Source: Streptomyces prunicolor NBRC 13075
Lineage (GTDB): Bacteria > Actinomycetota > Actinomycetes > Streptomycetales > Streptomycetaceae
Direction: 5' to 3'
Assembly: GCF_000367365.1 (NCBI RefSeq)
Contig: NZ_BARF01000020.1
Location: 1-64,000, forward strand
Length of the DNA stretch: 64,000 nt
Of the stretch, positions 9,223-18,154 are shown piece by piece (the first letter of the stretch is position 1; each line of letters begins with the position of its first letter). The translations under genes were made by a program, and so were the position numbers. The notes under the pieces were generated by a model. That model saw only the letters and a list, made by a program, of their open reading frames with translations. It made no database searches and was not told the DNA's origin.

Positions 9223-10124
9223 CCACAAGCGAACTGACAGCCCCTCAGGACGCCGTGCCCGTACGGGAGGTGCGCGCCCCGCGCCGCCGCGTCATGGGCG
9301 CGGGCAAGCAGATGCACGCGGGCCCGCTGACCTACGTCGTGCTGGTCGTCTTCGCGCTGGTCTCGCTGGCCCCGCTGGTGTGGACGGCGATCGCGGCCTC
9401 GCGCAACAACCAGCGGCTCGCCGAGACCCCGCCGCCGCTGTGGTTCGGGGCGAACCTGTTCAAGAACCTCCAAACCGCCTGGGACCAGGCCGGCATGGGC
9501 ACCGCGATGTTCAACTCCACGATCGTCGCGGGCTCGATCACCATCGGCACGGTCCTGTTCTCCACTCTGGCGGGCTTCGCCTTCGCCAAGCTGAAGTTCA
9601 GGTTCTCCAGCACGCTGCTCCTGCTGACCATCGGCACGATGATGATCCCGCCCCAACTGGCCGTCGTACCGCTGTACTTGTGGATGGCGGACCTGCACTG
9701 GTCGAACCACCTCCAGACGGTCATCCTGCCGACCCTGGTCAGCGCCTTCGGTACGTTCTTCATGCGCCAGTACCTCGTGCAGGCGCTGCCGACGGAACTG
9801 ATCGAGGCGGCGAGAGTGGACGGCGCGAGCAGCCTGCGGGTGGTGTGGCACGTGGTCTTCCCGGCGGCCCGCCCCGCGATGGCGGTGCTGGGCCTCCTGA
9901 CCTTCGTGATGGCCTGGAACGACTTCCTCTGGCCGATCATCGCCCTCAACCAGCAGAACCCGACCGTCCAGGTCGCCCTGAACTCCCTGGGCACCGGCTA
10001 CATCCCCGACCAGTCGGTGATCATGGCGGGCGCGCTGCTCGGCACGCTGCCGCTGCTGATCGCCTTCCTGCTCTTCGGCAAGCAGATCGTGGGCGGGATC
10101 ATGCAGGGCGCGGTCAAGGGCTGA
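9219..10124 (+). CDS. cebG: CebG, cellobiose ABC transporter permease
   Basis: 301 residues from an ATG that overlaps the cebF stop (ATGA). Six membrane segments; EAA loop [20 protein letters not shown] at about 195-214. Second half of the CebFG channel. It is followed by a 107-base gap before bglC. Confidence 0.93.
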   Translation: MTTSELTAPQDAVPVREVRAPRRRVMGAGKQMHAGPLTYVVLVVFALVSLAPLVWTAIAASRNNQRLAETPPPLWFGANLFKNLQTAWDQAGMGTAMFNSTIVAGSITIGTVLFSTLAGFAFAKLKFRFSSTLLLLTIGTMMIPPQLAVVPLYLWMADLHWSNHLQTVILPTLVSAFGTFFMRQYLVQALPTELIEAARVDGASSLRVVWHVVFPAARPAMAVLGLLTFVMAWNDFLWPIIALNQQNPTVQVALNSLGTGYIPDQSVIMAGALLGTLPLLIAFLLFGKQIVGGIMQGAVKG

Positions 10125-10218
10125 CGGTTCGCCGCCTTCCTCATCTCGGTTCTCTTCTACGTCAGTTGGAGAGCCGGGGCACCGCCGCCCCGGTCTCTCC
10201 GGCCCCCCTCCTCCACTA

Positions 10219-10232
10219 TGGGAGCGCTTCCA
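10219..10232. promoter_or_regulatory. CebR operator overlapping the bglC start
   Basis: TGGGAGCGCTTCCA differs from the perfect palindrome at one base and its last base is the A of the bglC ATG. In other streptomycetes a CebR box also sits at the bglC start. Binding here would block bglC initiation separately from cebEFG. Confidence 0.88.
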
Positions 10233-11659
10233 TGCCTGAGCCCATTACACCTGTCACCTTCCCGCCCGCCTTCCTCTGGGGCGCCGCGACCTCCGCGTAC
10301 CAGATCGAGGGGGCGGTGCGCGAGGGCGGTCGTACGCCCTCGATCTGGGACACCTTCAGTCATACGCCGGGCCGCACGGCCGGTGGTGAGCACGGTGACA
10401 TCGCTGTCGACCACTACCACCGCTACCGCGACGACGTGGCGCTGATGGCGGACCTGGGCCTGACGGCGTACCGCTTCTCGGTCTCCTGGCCGCGGGTGCA
10501 GCCGACCGGCCGGGGCCCGGCGGTCCAGGTGGGCCTGGACTTCTACCGCCGTCTGGTGGACGAGCTGCTGGCGGTCGGCATCAAGCCGGCGCTGACCCTC
10601 TACCACTGGGATCTGCCGCAGGAGCTGGAGGACGCGGGCGGCTGGCCGGAGCGTGACACGGCGTACCGGTTCGCCGAGTACGCGCAGATCATGGGCGAGG
10701 CGCTGGGCGACCGTGTGGAGCAGTGGATCACGCTCAACGAGCCCTGGTGCAGCGCGTTCCTGGGCTACGGCTCGGGGGTGCACGCACCGGGCCGTACGGA
10801 CGCGGCGGCTTCGCTCAAGGCCGCGCATCACCTCAACCTGGCGCACGGGCTGGCCACTTCGGTGCTGCGCGCGTCGATGCCGGCCAGGAACTCCGTGGCG
10901 GTGAGCCTCAACTCATCGGTCGTCAGGCCCGCTTCGCAGTCCCCCGAGGACATGGCGGCGGCCCGGAAGATCGACGACCTGGCCAACGGGGTGTTCCACG
11001 GGCCGATGCTGCACGGCTCGTATCCGCAGTCCCTCTTCGAGGCGACGAGGTCGGTCACGGACTGGTCGTTCGTCCAGGACGGCGACCTGACGCTCATTCA
11101 CCAGCCGCTGGACGCACTGGGGTTGAACTACTACACCCCGACGCTGGTGGAGGCGGCGGAGGCGGCCCCGGCGGGCCCGCGGGCGGACGGTCACGGCGTG
11201 AGCGCGTACACCCCCTGGCCGGGCGCGGACGACGTGGCGTTCCTCCAGACGCCGGGCGAGCGCACGGAGATGGGCTGGACGATCGACCCGACGGGCCTGT
11301 ACGACCTGATCACGCGGTACACGAGGGAGGCGCCGGGGCTGCCGTTGTACGTGACGGAAAACGGCGCAGCCTACGACGACAAGCCGGATCCGGAGGGCAA
11401 CGTCCACGACCCGGAGCGGATCGCGTATCTGCACGGCCATCTGTCGGCGGTGCGGCGCGCCATCGCCGACGGGGCGGATGTGCGGGGCTATTACCTCTGG
11501 TCGCTCATGGACAACTTCGAGTGGGCGTACGGGTACGAGAAGCGGTTCGGGGCGGTGTACGTGGATTACGCGACGCTGGAGCGAACGCCGAAGTCGAGCG
11601 CGCGGTGGTACGGGGAGGCGGCTCGGACGGGGGTGCTGCCTGCGGTGGGGGAAGCCTGA
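10232..11659 (+). CDS. bglC: BglC, family GH1 beta-glucosidase
   Basis: 475 residues, a full GH1 barrel with no signal peptide. The acid/base Glu is in TLNEPW (about residue 172) and the nucleophile Glu in VTENGAAY (about 374); the start [18 protein letters not shown] is the GH1 N-terminal signature. It hydrolyses imported cellobiose to glucose in the cytoplasm and so clears the CebR inducer. The start is placed at 10232, where the operator overlaps it. Confidence 0.95.
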   Translation: MPEPITPVTFPPAFLWGAATSAYQIEGAVREGGRTPSIWDTFSHTPGRTAGGEHGDIAVDHYHRYRDDVALMADLGLTAYRFSVSWPRVQPTGRGPAVQVGLDFYRRLVDELLAVGIKPALTLYHWDLPQELEDAGGWPERDTAYRFAEYAQIMGEALGDRVEQWITLNEPWCSAFLGYGSGVHAPGRTDAAASLKAAHHLNLAHGLATSVLRASMPARNSVAVSLNSSVVRPASQSPEDMAAARKIDDLANGVFHGPMLHGSYPQSLFEATRSVTDWSFVQDGDLTLIHQPLDALGLNYYTPTLVEAAEAAPAGPRADGHGVSAYTPWPGADDVAFLQTPGERTEMGWTIDPTGLYDLITRYTREAPGLPLYVTENGAAYDDKPDPEGNVHDPERIAYLHGHLSAVRRAIADGADVRGYYLWSLMDNFEWAYGYEKRFGAVYVDYATLERTPKSSARWYGEAARTGVLPAVGEA

Positions 11660-11683
11660 CCGACGGGGGACACCGGGGACGGG

Positions 11684-11712
11684 GCGCGGCATGCCGTGGG
11701 GGCGTGCCGCGC
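11684..11712. terminator. Possible terminator after bglC
   Basis: Perfect 8-base arms GCGCGGCA and TGCCGCGC around a 13-base loop between bglC and the convergent vapC. No T tract. Confidence 0.5.
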
Positions 11713-11748
11713 TCCGGCGGGTGCGGCAGGTGTGTCGGGTGTGGTGGG

Positions 11749-12168
11749 TCAGAGACTGCCCGGGGGCGCCAGCCACTGGGTCGGCTGCCCGGTGACCGAG
11801 GCGATGGTCTCGAAGTCGTTGTCGTAGTGCAGCACGGTCAACCCCTGGAGTTCGGCGGTGGCGGCGACGAGCAGGTCCACCGCGCCCGCGGACCGGTGCC
11901 GCCCCTTCTCGGTGAGCTCCCGTTGGACGTCCCATGCGCGGGTTACGGCCCGGTCGTCCAAGGGTGTCCAGCAGAACAGCGCGTCGAGGTCGTCGACCAG
12001 GGCGGCCCGGTCCTCGGCGTTCTTGGCGCTGTGCAGAAACTCGATCTCGGTGAGTGGGCAGCGCGCGATCAGGCCCTCCTCCAGGGGCTTCTCCCACATG
12101 GCCCGCGCCGGCATCTTCAGAACGCGGACCAGGGCGCTGGTGTCGATGAGGTAGGCGGCCGCGCTCAT
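11749..12168 (-). CDS. VapC-type PIN-domain ribonuclease toxin
   Basis: 139 residues. PIN-domain acidic residues are visible: D in YLIDTSAL (about residue 9), E in CPLTEIEFL (about 41), D in GAVDLLVAATA (about 97) and D in HYDNDFE (about 115-117). VapC toxins cleave RNA when free of antitoxin. Its ATG overlaps the antitoxin stop (ATGA), the usual antitoxin-first order. Confidence 0.9.
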   Translation of the reverse strand: MSAAAYLIDTSALVRVLKMPARAMWEKPLEEGLIARCPLTEIEFLHSAKNAEDRAALVDDLDALFCWTPLDDRAVTRAWDVQRELTEKGRHRSAGAVDLLVAATAELQGLTVLHYDNDFETIASVTGQPTQWLAPPGSL

Positions 12169-12374
12169 CGACGGTAGTTCTCCTTGTCCAGCAACAGGTC
12201 GAAGTCACCCGCGTCGGCGCGGGCCGCGAAGCGAGCCAGGGCGAGCGCACGCTTCTTGCGTTCGACGCCCTCCTTGAGCGCAGCGGTGACCGTGTCCTTC
12301 TTGGTCTTGGTCCCGAACGCTATGGCCGCCTCGGCCAGAAGGTCTTCGTCGATGTCGATCAGCGTCTTGGTCAA
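12165..12374 (-). CDS. VapB-type antitoxin
   Basis: 69 residues from a TTG at 12374, chosen because GGGAGG lies 5 bases upstream; longer readings run into unrelated sequence. The N-terminus TLIDIDEDLLAEA and the following KKDTVTAALKEGVERK fit the VapB ribbon-helix-helix family in which IDID-x-LL and T(V)-x-ALxE are typical. The C-terminal acidic DFDLLLDKENYRR should wrap VapC. It overlaps vapC by 4 bases. Confidence 0.85.
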   Translation of the reverse strand: MTKTLIDIDEDLLAEAAIAFGTKTKKDTVTAALKEGVERKKRALALARFAARADAGDFDLLLDKENYRR

Positions 12375-12424
12375 GAGAACCTCCCGGATATACGAATGAA
12401 TATCCAGTATATCCACGATGGTCG

Positions 12425-12841
12425 CTACCAGCGCTTCCCGAGCTCGAACCAGGTGGCCTTGCCCCGGCCGGGCCCGTGCGCGCACACGCCCCAGGCGTCG
12501 GCGCCGTGCGAGATGAGCTGGATGCCTCGGCCGTCCTCGTCCGTGGTGGCAGGGGTGCGGCAGGTGGGCAGGCCCGGGGCCTCGTCGTGGATGAGGACGC
12601 GGAAACGGCGGGGGTCCGACCAACCCGCGTAGAGGGTTACAGGGGTCAGAAAGCCCTTCAGCTTGCAGGCGTTGATGGCGTTGGTGACGGCTTCCGAGGT
12701 CAACAGGATTGCCGTGTCGATGAGTTCGGGGCGGTGGGATACGGCGAGGAGGGTGCGGACCGTTTCGCGGGCGGTGCGGACCCAGGCAGGGTGGGGCGGG
12801 AAGACCAGGGAGACGTCGGTGAGGTGTGGGGGGTCGTCCAT
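12425..12841 (-). CDS. HATPase-type ATP-binding protein (anti-sigma-factor-like)
   Basis: 138 residues from the ATG at 12841 preceded by GAAGGAG. The fold is that of RsbW/SpoIIAB-like kinases: the N box is LLTSEAVTNAINACK (about 49-63) and the G1 box is HDEAPGLP (about 86-93), with DGRGIQLI later. Such proteins occur in large numbers in Streptomyces, commonly next to XRE/DUF397 genes, as here (divergent from 13086). A partner sigma or anti-sigma antagonist is not visible. Confidence 0.88.
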   Translation of the reverse strand: MDDPPHLTDVSLVFPPHPAWVRTARETVRTLLAVSHRPELIDTAILLTSEAVTNAINACKLKGFLTPVTLYAGWSDPRRFRVLIHDEAPGLPTCRTPATTDEDGRGIQLISHGADAWGVCAHGPGRGKATWFELGKRW

Positions 12842-13085
12842 GGGCGGGGCTCCTTCGGCGTGGGGGGCGCGCACGCGGTGACCAGGTCCGGGTCCTCGTT
12901 GCCAAGTGGCTTGAGGGCGGGGGTACTTCCGGGTGGCGCGGGGTGGTGCGGTTGTCTTCGACGGTAGGGAACCCGTTCCGTAAGTTGCAACCGTTTACGC
13001 CCTGCGTCACCCTTGTGAGTGACTGCCGAACAACCTTGTGGCCCACGGGAGTTCGGCTGTGCAGACTGCCCGGAGGAGGTCGCAC

Positions 13086-13967
13086 ATGCCACCCAGGAAC
13101 AACCCCAGCGAGCGCCAGCGACGCCTCGGTCTGGAACTCCGCAAGCTGCGCAATCGCGCGGGGCTGTCCGGTGACCGGGCCGGCGAACTGCTCGACGCCG
13201 ACCGCACGCGGATCAGCAACATCGAGGCAGGCCGGCTCGACGTCTCGCGCAACCGTCTCTACAAGCTGCTGCGCGAGTACGACTGCCCGCCCGGCCCCCT
13301 GTTCGACGGGATCATGGCGATGGCCCAGGAGAGCGGCAAGGGGTGGTGGGACGAGTTCAACGACACGATCGGCCCGGCCGCCCGGAACCTGGCCGAGCTG
13401 GAATCCCGGTCGACAGTGCTGCGAACCCACAATCCCCTGGTGATCCCCGGTTTGCTACAGACCGAGGAGTACGCCCGCGCGGTGCTGGCCGCCACCGAGT
13501 CAGCACCTCAACACGCCGACCGATACGCCGAGTTCCGCCTGGCCCGTCAACGCGTACTGACCGGCGACTCACCCGTCACGTACCGCGCCGTCATCCACGA
13601 ATCCGCGCTCCACACAAGGGTGGGCGGCCCGGCGGTCATGCGCAGGCAGCTGCTGCGGCTGATGGAAGTCTCCAGGCTGACCAATGTGATCGTTCAGATC
13701 TACCCGTTCGAAGCCGGCGTCTACTCCGCGCACACCCGCTCCTTCGTCGTCTTCGGCGGCGGGGCCCCTGAACTGGACACGGTCTACCTGGAGCATCCGA
13801 CGGGCTCCCTCTTCCTGAGGGATGGAGGGCAACTCGACGAGTACGCCAAGATGTTCGAGCGGCTCTCGGAGCTGGCGCTGGCGCCGGTCGACCCGGAATC
13901 GGCGCCGGAGTCGCATGACTCACGCGACTCGCTGAGCCTGATCCAGCACGTCATGTACGCCCTGTGA
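13086..13967 (+). CDS. XRE-family regulator with DUF5753 sensor domain
   Basis: 293 residues; ATG 13086 follows CGGAGGAGG. Helix-turn-helix at about 12-66 (LGLELRKLRNRAGLSGDRAG), then the DUF5753 domain with its typical NPLVIPGLLQTEEYARAVL (about 119-137). Members such as WhiJ-like proteins pair with small DUF397 proteins and control development or antibiotic genes. The DUF397 gene lies 11 bases downstream. Confidence 0.92.
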   Translation: MPPRNNPSERQRRLGLELRKLRNRAGLSGDRAGELLDADRTRISNIEAGRLDVSRNRLYKLLREYDCPPGPLFDGIMAMAQESGKGWWDEFNDTIGPAARNLAELESRSTVLRTHNPLVIPGLLQTEEYARAVLAATESAPQHADRYAEFRLARQRVLTGDSPVTYRAVIHESALHTRVGGPAVMRRQLLRLMEVSRLTNVIVQIYPFEAGVYSAHTRSFVVFGGGAPELDTVYLEHPTGSLFLRDGGQLDEYAKMFERLSELALAPVDPESAPESHDSRDSLSLIQHVMYAL

Positions 13968-13978
13968 AAGGACCCGCC

Positions 13979-14182
13979 ATGCCCCACCTCGTCTGGCAGA
14001 AGTCGTCGTACAGCACCGGCGGCGAGGGCGAGTGCGTGGAACTGGCGGCAGCGGCGACCGGCACCCACATCCACCTCCGCGAAAGCGACCACCCCCACGA
14101 CATCGCCACGCTCCCACCCCACACCCTCGCCGCCTTCCTCCACACGGTGAAGTCCTCCCCTCCCTTGCCAAGCTATAAATAA
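13979..14182 (+). CDS. DUF397 small protein
   Basis: 67 residues. It starts with LVWQKSSYSTGGEGECVELA, the DUF397 signature, and ends in an AAFLHTVK helix. It is paired with the upstream XRE/DUF5753 gene and is probably its antagonist or partner, by analogy to WhiJ-locus pairs. AAAGGA precedes the ATG at 13979. Confidence 0.92.
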   Translation: MPHLVWQKSSYSTGGEGECVELAAAATGTHIHLRESDHPHDIATLPPHTLAAFLHTVKSSPPLPSYK

Positions 14183-14238
14183 AGTGATTCATTCGCCAGG
14201 CATGTGAATGGATGCACTTCAAGCGCGGGGAGATGTCC

Positions 14239-15768
14239 GTGACCGCTGTCACCCTGGGCGAGGAACCCATCACCATCGAGCAGTTCGTCGCGGTCGCCCG
14301 CCACGGCGCCCGGATCGAGTTCGACGCCACGTACGTCGACCGGGTCCGCAAGTCCCGCGCGCTGGTGGAGCGCTTCCTCGCCGAGAACCGCCTGGTCTAC
14401 GGCGTGACCACCGGCTTCGGCGACAACGTCACGGAGGTCATCGACCCGGCGGACGCCGAGCAGCTCCAGCGCAACATCGTGCGCTCGCACGCCGTGTCGG
14501 TCGGGGAGCCGTTGCCCGTCGAGGTGGTCCGTGCCATCGCGTTGATGGAGCTGGTCGGGCTCGGGGAAGGGTTCTCCGGTATCCGGTTCGAGACGCTGGA
14601 GCTGATCCGGCGGATGCTCAACTCCGGGGTCACGCCGCACGTTCCCGGCGAGGGTTCCGTGGGCTATCTGGCCCCCGAGGCGCACATGGCGCTCGTACTG
14701 CTCGGCGAGGGCCGGGCCTGGTACGGCGGCGAACTCCTGCCCGGCACCGAGGCGTTGGCCCGGATCGGCGAACGGCCGACCCAACTCGCCTGCAAGGAGG
14801 GGCTGTCGCTGACGAACGGGACGCACTCGGTCACCGCGATCGCCGTCCTCGCCGCCCATGACGCTGACGTAGCGGCGACCACCGCCGACATCGCCGCGAG
14901 CCTCTCCGTACAGGCGCTCAAGGGCACCGTCCGCGCCTACGACGCCCGGATTCAGGAACGGAAGCGGCACCCCGAGCAGGCCGCCGTCGCCGAGAACCTG
15001 CGGCGGCTGACCGAGTCCAGTGCCATGAGCGCCGAGTTCCTCGATCACCGGCTCCAGGACGCGCTCTCCCTGCGTGCCGTACCGCAGACGCACGGCGGTG
15101 CGAAGCGGGCGCTGGCGCAGGCGCGGGAGGTCATCGTCGAGGAACTCCACTCCGTGGGCGACAATCCGGTCATCCACCCCGAGGGCGAGGACGGGGTCGC
15201 GCTGAGCGGGGCCAACTGCGACAGCACGTACGTCGGGATCCAGGCCGACACCATGGTCAACGCGATGACGGTCCTGGCCAAGGTCTCCGAGCGCCGCACC
15301 GACCGCATGGTCAACAGCAACTTCAGCGAGCTGCCGGCCTTCCTGGTCCGGCAGCAACCGGGCCTCAACAGCGGCTACATGATCGCCCAGTACACGGCCG
15401 CCGCCCTGACCATGGAACTGCGCGGCCTGGCGGTACCCGCCTCCGCCGACAACGTCACCACCTCCGCCAACCAGGAAGACACCGTCAGCAACGCCTACTT
15501 GGCGGCCATGAAGGCGTACCGCGCGGCCCGCAAACTCGGTTACGTCATAGCGGTCGAGCTGATGTGCGCCGCCCAGGCCCTCGACCTCCTCGCACCGCTC
15601 TCCCCCTCACCGGCCGCGGAGGCGTTGCGGGCGAGAATCCGGGAAACCGTCCCGCCCGTCACCGAGGACCGGGTCTTCCACACCGACATCGAGCACATCG
15701 CCGAACTCGTACGCAGCGGGGAGGCGTTGCGGGTCGTGGAGGGTGTCGTGGGGGCGCTGCACCGCTGA
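14239..15768 (+). CDS. Histidine/aromatic amino acid ammonia-lyase homologue lacking the MIO triad
   Basis: 509 residues from GTG 14239, which has GGGGAG six bases upstream; ATGs at 14212 and 14233 are alternatives. The whole HAL/PAL fold aligns: VYGVTTGFG (Tyr54), SLTNGTHSV, LSLRAVPQTHGG, GDNPVIH, TSANQEDTVSN. However, the loop that normally reads GSVGASGDLAPLAH reads GSVGYLAPEAH (139-149), so the Ala-Ser-Gly that cyclises to the MIO cofactor is absent. The catalytic tyrosine (QDxYSLR) is Leu276. It therefore should not work as a normal ammonia-lyase. No other hut gene is nearby. Confidence 0.88.
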   Translation: MTAVTLGEEPITIEQFVAVARHGARIEFDATYVDRVRKSRALVERFLAENRLVYGVTTGFGDNVTEVIDPADAEQLQRNIVRSHAVSVGEPLPVEVVRAIALMELVGLGEGFSGIRFETLELIRRMLNSGVTPHVPGEGSVGYLAPEAHMALVLLGEGRAWYGGELLPGTEALARIGERPTQLACKEGLSLTNGTHSVTAIAVLAAHDADVAATTADIAASLSVQALKGTVRAYDARIQERKRHPEQAAVAENLRRLTESSAMSAEFLDHRLQDALSLRAVPQTHGGAKRALAQAREVIVEELHSVGDNPVIHPEGEDGVALSGANCDSTYVGIQADTMVNAMTVLAKVSERRTDRMVNSNFSELPAFLVRQQPGLNSGYMIAQYTAAALTMELRGLAVPASADNVTTSANQEDTVSNAYLAAMKAYRAARKLGYVIAVELMCAAQALDLLAPLSPSPAAEALRARIRETVPPVTEDRVFHTDIEHIAELVRSGEALRVVEGVVGALHR

Positions 15769-15903
15769 GGCCGGGCCGAAGGGCCGAGAGCCCCGCCGCC
15801 ATTCACAGCCGCCCCTCAGACCCCGTCCAGCGGCCTCTCAGCCCCAAGGCGTCTGATCTCCCTGTACGGGGTGATCCGATCCCGGCGCGGACGGGAGGAC
15901 GTC

Positions 15904-16605
15904 ATGATTTTCATCGTGTTGGTGCTGCTGGCCCTGATCGTCGGCGGGGCCGTCGCCTTCAGCAAGAGGCAGGCTGGAGGCGGGAGTTCACGGTTCGGGT
16001 ACGGCGGCGGGCCGGGTGCGGCGCAGCAGTCCTACGACGCCGACGCGGGCGCCGAGGCCACCCGCTGGGTGGAGCGGCTGGGCGGGAGTCTGTCGACGCT
16101 GGACGCCGATGGGAACACCGCCGCCCGGCAGGCTCTCGCCGACGCCACCGAGCGGCTCCGTGCGGCCGAGGGTCAACTCGCCGTCGCCTACTCGCCGATG
16201 CAGTACGGGCTCGTGACGCAGACCGCCGTCGAGGGGCTGCATCACATCCGTACCGCCCGTGGGGCACTGGGACTTGACCCCGGGCCCGAGTTGCCCGCGC
16301 AGAGTGCCGGAGGACAGGTCACGGTCGGTGGGCAGACGTACACCTCCTCCGCGCGGCCCGGCACGAACACGCCGTACTACTACCCCGGCGGAGTCGTCAA
16401 CGGCCGTTCCGTGGGCGGGGGTTGGTACAGCACACCGTGGTGGAAGACCGCCCTCGTCGCGGGTGCCGCCGGGGTCGGTGGCATGTTGCTCGCGGACGCG
16501 CTGTTCGACGGGTTCCATCATCACGGGCCGCACGGTGGGATGTTCGGTGGTGGGCCGGGGGGACCCGGCGGGTTCGGGGGGTTCGGCGGGCCCGGGCCGT
16601 TCTGA
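15904..16605 (+). CDS. Membrane-anchored protein with glycine-rich tail
   Basis: 233 residues from ATG 15904, preceded by GGGAGGA. One N-terminal membrane segment (about 2-19), a mostly helical middle with regular Ala/Leu/Arg (about 45-125), a Tyr/Gly-rich linker, a second hydrophobic segment (TALVAGAAGVGGMLLADAL, about 183-201) and a His/Gly/Phe-rich C-terminus of repeated GGPGG/GGFGG units. I do not recognise a functional family. No obvious operon. Confidence 0.75.
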   Translation: MIFIVLVLLALIVGGAVAFSKRQAGGGSSRFGYGGGPGAAQQSYDADAGAEATRWVERLGGSLSTLDADGNTAARQALADATERLRAAEGQLAVAYSPMQYGLVTQTAVEGLHHIRTARGALGLDPGPELPAQSAGGQVTVGGQTYTSSARPGTNTPYYYPGGVVNGRSVGGGWYSTPWWKTALVAGAAGVGGMLLADALFDGFHHHGPHGGMFGGGPGGPGGFGGFGGPGPF

Positions 16606-16664
16606 GCCGACGCACCGCCTGGCCGGGCGCCGGGTTCCGGGCGTCCGACCAGGTCCGCGCCCGG

Positions 16665-17039
16665 TTACAGATACGGGCGGGTGATCAGCTCGATCGCGTG
16701 GCCGGCGGGGTCCTTGAAGTACACGCCTCGACCGCCGTGTTCGTCGTTGATCTCGCCGGGGCGGCGCATCTGCGGATCGGCCCAGTGCTCGATGTCGCGA
16801 TCGCACAGCCGTCGATACGCGCGATCGAACAACTCGTCGTCGAGCAGGAACGCGTAGTGCTGCATCTGGATCTCCACCGGCGGCTCCGCGAACTGCAGGA
16901 GCACTCCGTCGGTGAGCTGGATGTTGGTGAACGGGCCCCAGGACGGCGCTTCGGGGAGTTCCAGCAGCTCCCGGAAGAAGAGTGCCGACTCGTTGCGGTC
17001 CTTGGCGGCGATGATGGTGTGGTTGAACGTGGCTGGCAT
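16665..17039 (-). CDS. VOC/glyoxalase-fold protein
   Basis: 124 residues from ATG 17039 (an upstream GTG start would add 9 residues). Start ATFNHTIIAAKDRNESALFF and end GRGVYFKDPAGHAIELITRPY are typical of the vicinal oxygen chelate superfamily; His/Glu metal ligands are likely H of FNHT, H of QHYA and E of AIELIT. The substrate is unknown: a dioxygenase, isomerase or resistance function are all possible. Confidence 0.85.
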   Translation of the reverse strand: MPATFNHTIIAAKDRNESALFFRELLELPEAPSWGPFTNIQLTDGVLLQFAEPPVEIQMQHYAFLLDDELFDRAYRRLCDRDIEHWADPQMRRPGEINDEHGGRGVYFKDPAGHAIELITRPYL

Positions 17040-17260
17040 GCGGATGACCTCGCTGTGGTTCGACACGGGAAAGGGACTCGCGATACGCGAGTGCCGGGGG
17101 TCCGCGTGCCGAACCGAGGGGGTGCGTGCTCTGCACCCACCGTGCGGTCAGCCCTCCACCGGATAGCCGATCCGTGTGTGGCGTAGCGCCGGTCCGGTGT
17201 TCACGTCGGTGACGTTACTTGATCGGACCGGCTGTCACAACGGGCTCAACCGGAAGGGTG

Positions 17261-18154
17261 TCAGCCCTTGTTGGCGCCCAGTGTGAGACCGCTGACGAAC
17301 TGGCGCTGGAGCGCGAAGTACACGACCAGGGTCGGGATCGCGGTGAGCAGGGCGCCGGCCGCGACCAGGTTGGGGTCGGTGAAGAACTGGCCGGAGAGGT
17401 TGTTCAGGGCGGAGGTGATCGGCATGTTCTCGCCGGTCGAGATCAGCACGATCGCCCAGAAGAAGTCGTTGTAGATCCAGATGGACAGGAGGGTGGCCAG
17501 GGCTGCCATCGCCGGCTTGCACAGGGGCAGCACGATCTGCCAGTACATCCGCCACACCGACGCCCCGTCGACCAGCGCCGCCTCGGTCAGTTCGTGCGGC
17601 AGCATCCGCATGTAGTTGCTCAACACGAAGGCGCAGAAGCCCGATTGGAACGCCACGTGGATGAGGACCAGGCCGAGCGCGGAGTCGTAGAGCTTGCCGC
17701 TCATCGTGATGCCGGGCAGGTCGATCAGCAGGTACAGGCGGTACAGCGGGGTGATGATGACCTGCTGGGGCAGCAGGTTGCCGGCCGTGAAGACCAGCAG
17801 CAGCGCGATGTTGAGCCGGAAGTCGAAACGGCTGACGTAGAACGCGACCATCGACGCCAGCAGCAGCGTGAGCAGCACGGCCGGGACCGCGATGATCAGT
17901 GTGTTGACGAAGTAGTGGATCATGTCGGACTGCTGGAACGCGTTCTTGAAGTTGTCGAAGTTCAGCGTGTCCGGCCAGGAGACGTAGCCCTTGTCGCTGG
18001 TCTCCGAGTACGGGCGCAGGGCCGCGTAGACCGCCCACAGCAGCGGGGCGAGCCAGGCCAGCGAGGTGAGGACGAGGAACGTGTGCAGCAGGACCCGGGC
18101 CGGGCGCAGCGGGGTGCGCTGCTTCACGCCGAGCGCGGCGGTGGGGGTGGTCAT
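17261..18154 (-). CDS. Carbohydrate ABC transporter permease (MalG-type)
   Basis: 297 residues with about six membrane segments. The EAA loop is TEAALVDGASVWRMYWQIVL (about 191-210). Last gene of a three-gene importer (binding protein, MalF-type, MalG-type); the start overlaps the upstream permease by 4 bases. The sugar is unknown, and no ATPase or regulator lies in the operon. Confidence 0.92.
   Translation of the reverse strand: MTTPTAALGVKQRTPLRPARVLLHTFLVLTSLAWLAPLLWAVYAALRPYSETSDKGYVSWPDTLNFDNFKNAFQQSDMIHYFVNTLIIAVPAVLLTLLLASMVAFYVSRFDFRLNIALLLVFTAGNLLPQQVIITPLYRLYLLIDLPGITMSGKLYDSALGLVLIHVAFQSGFCAFVLSNYMRMLPHELTEAALVDGASVWRMYWQIVLPLCKPAMAALATLLSIWIYNDFFWAIVLISTGENMPITSALNNLSGQFFTDPNLVAAGALLTAIPTLVVYFALQRQFVSGLTLGANKG

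Noticed and set aside
12425..13430. Upstream extension of the VapB frame to 13430
   Set aside because: The extension crosses the ATPase gene in another frame and lacks a family; the TTG at 12374 has the ribosome site.
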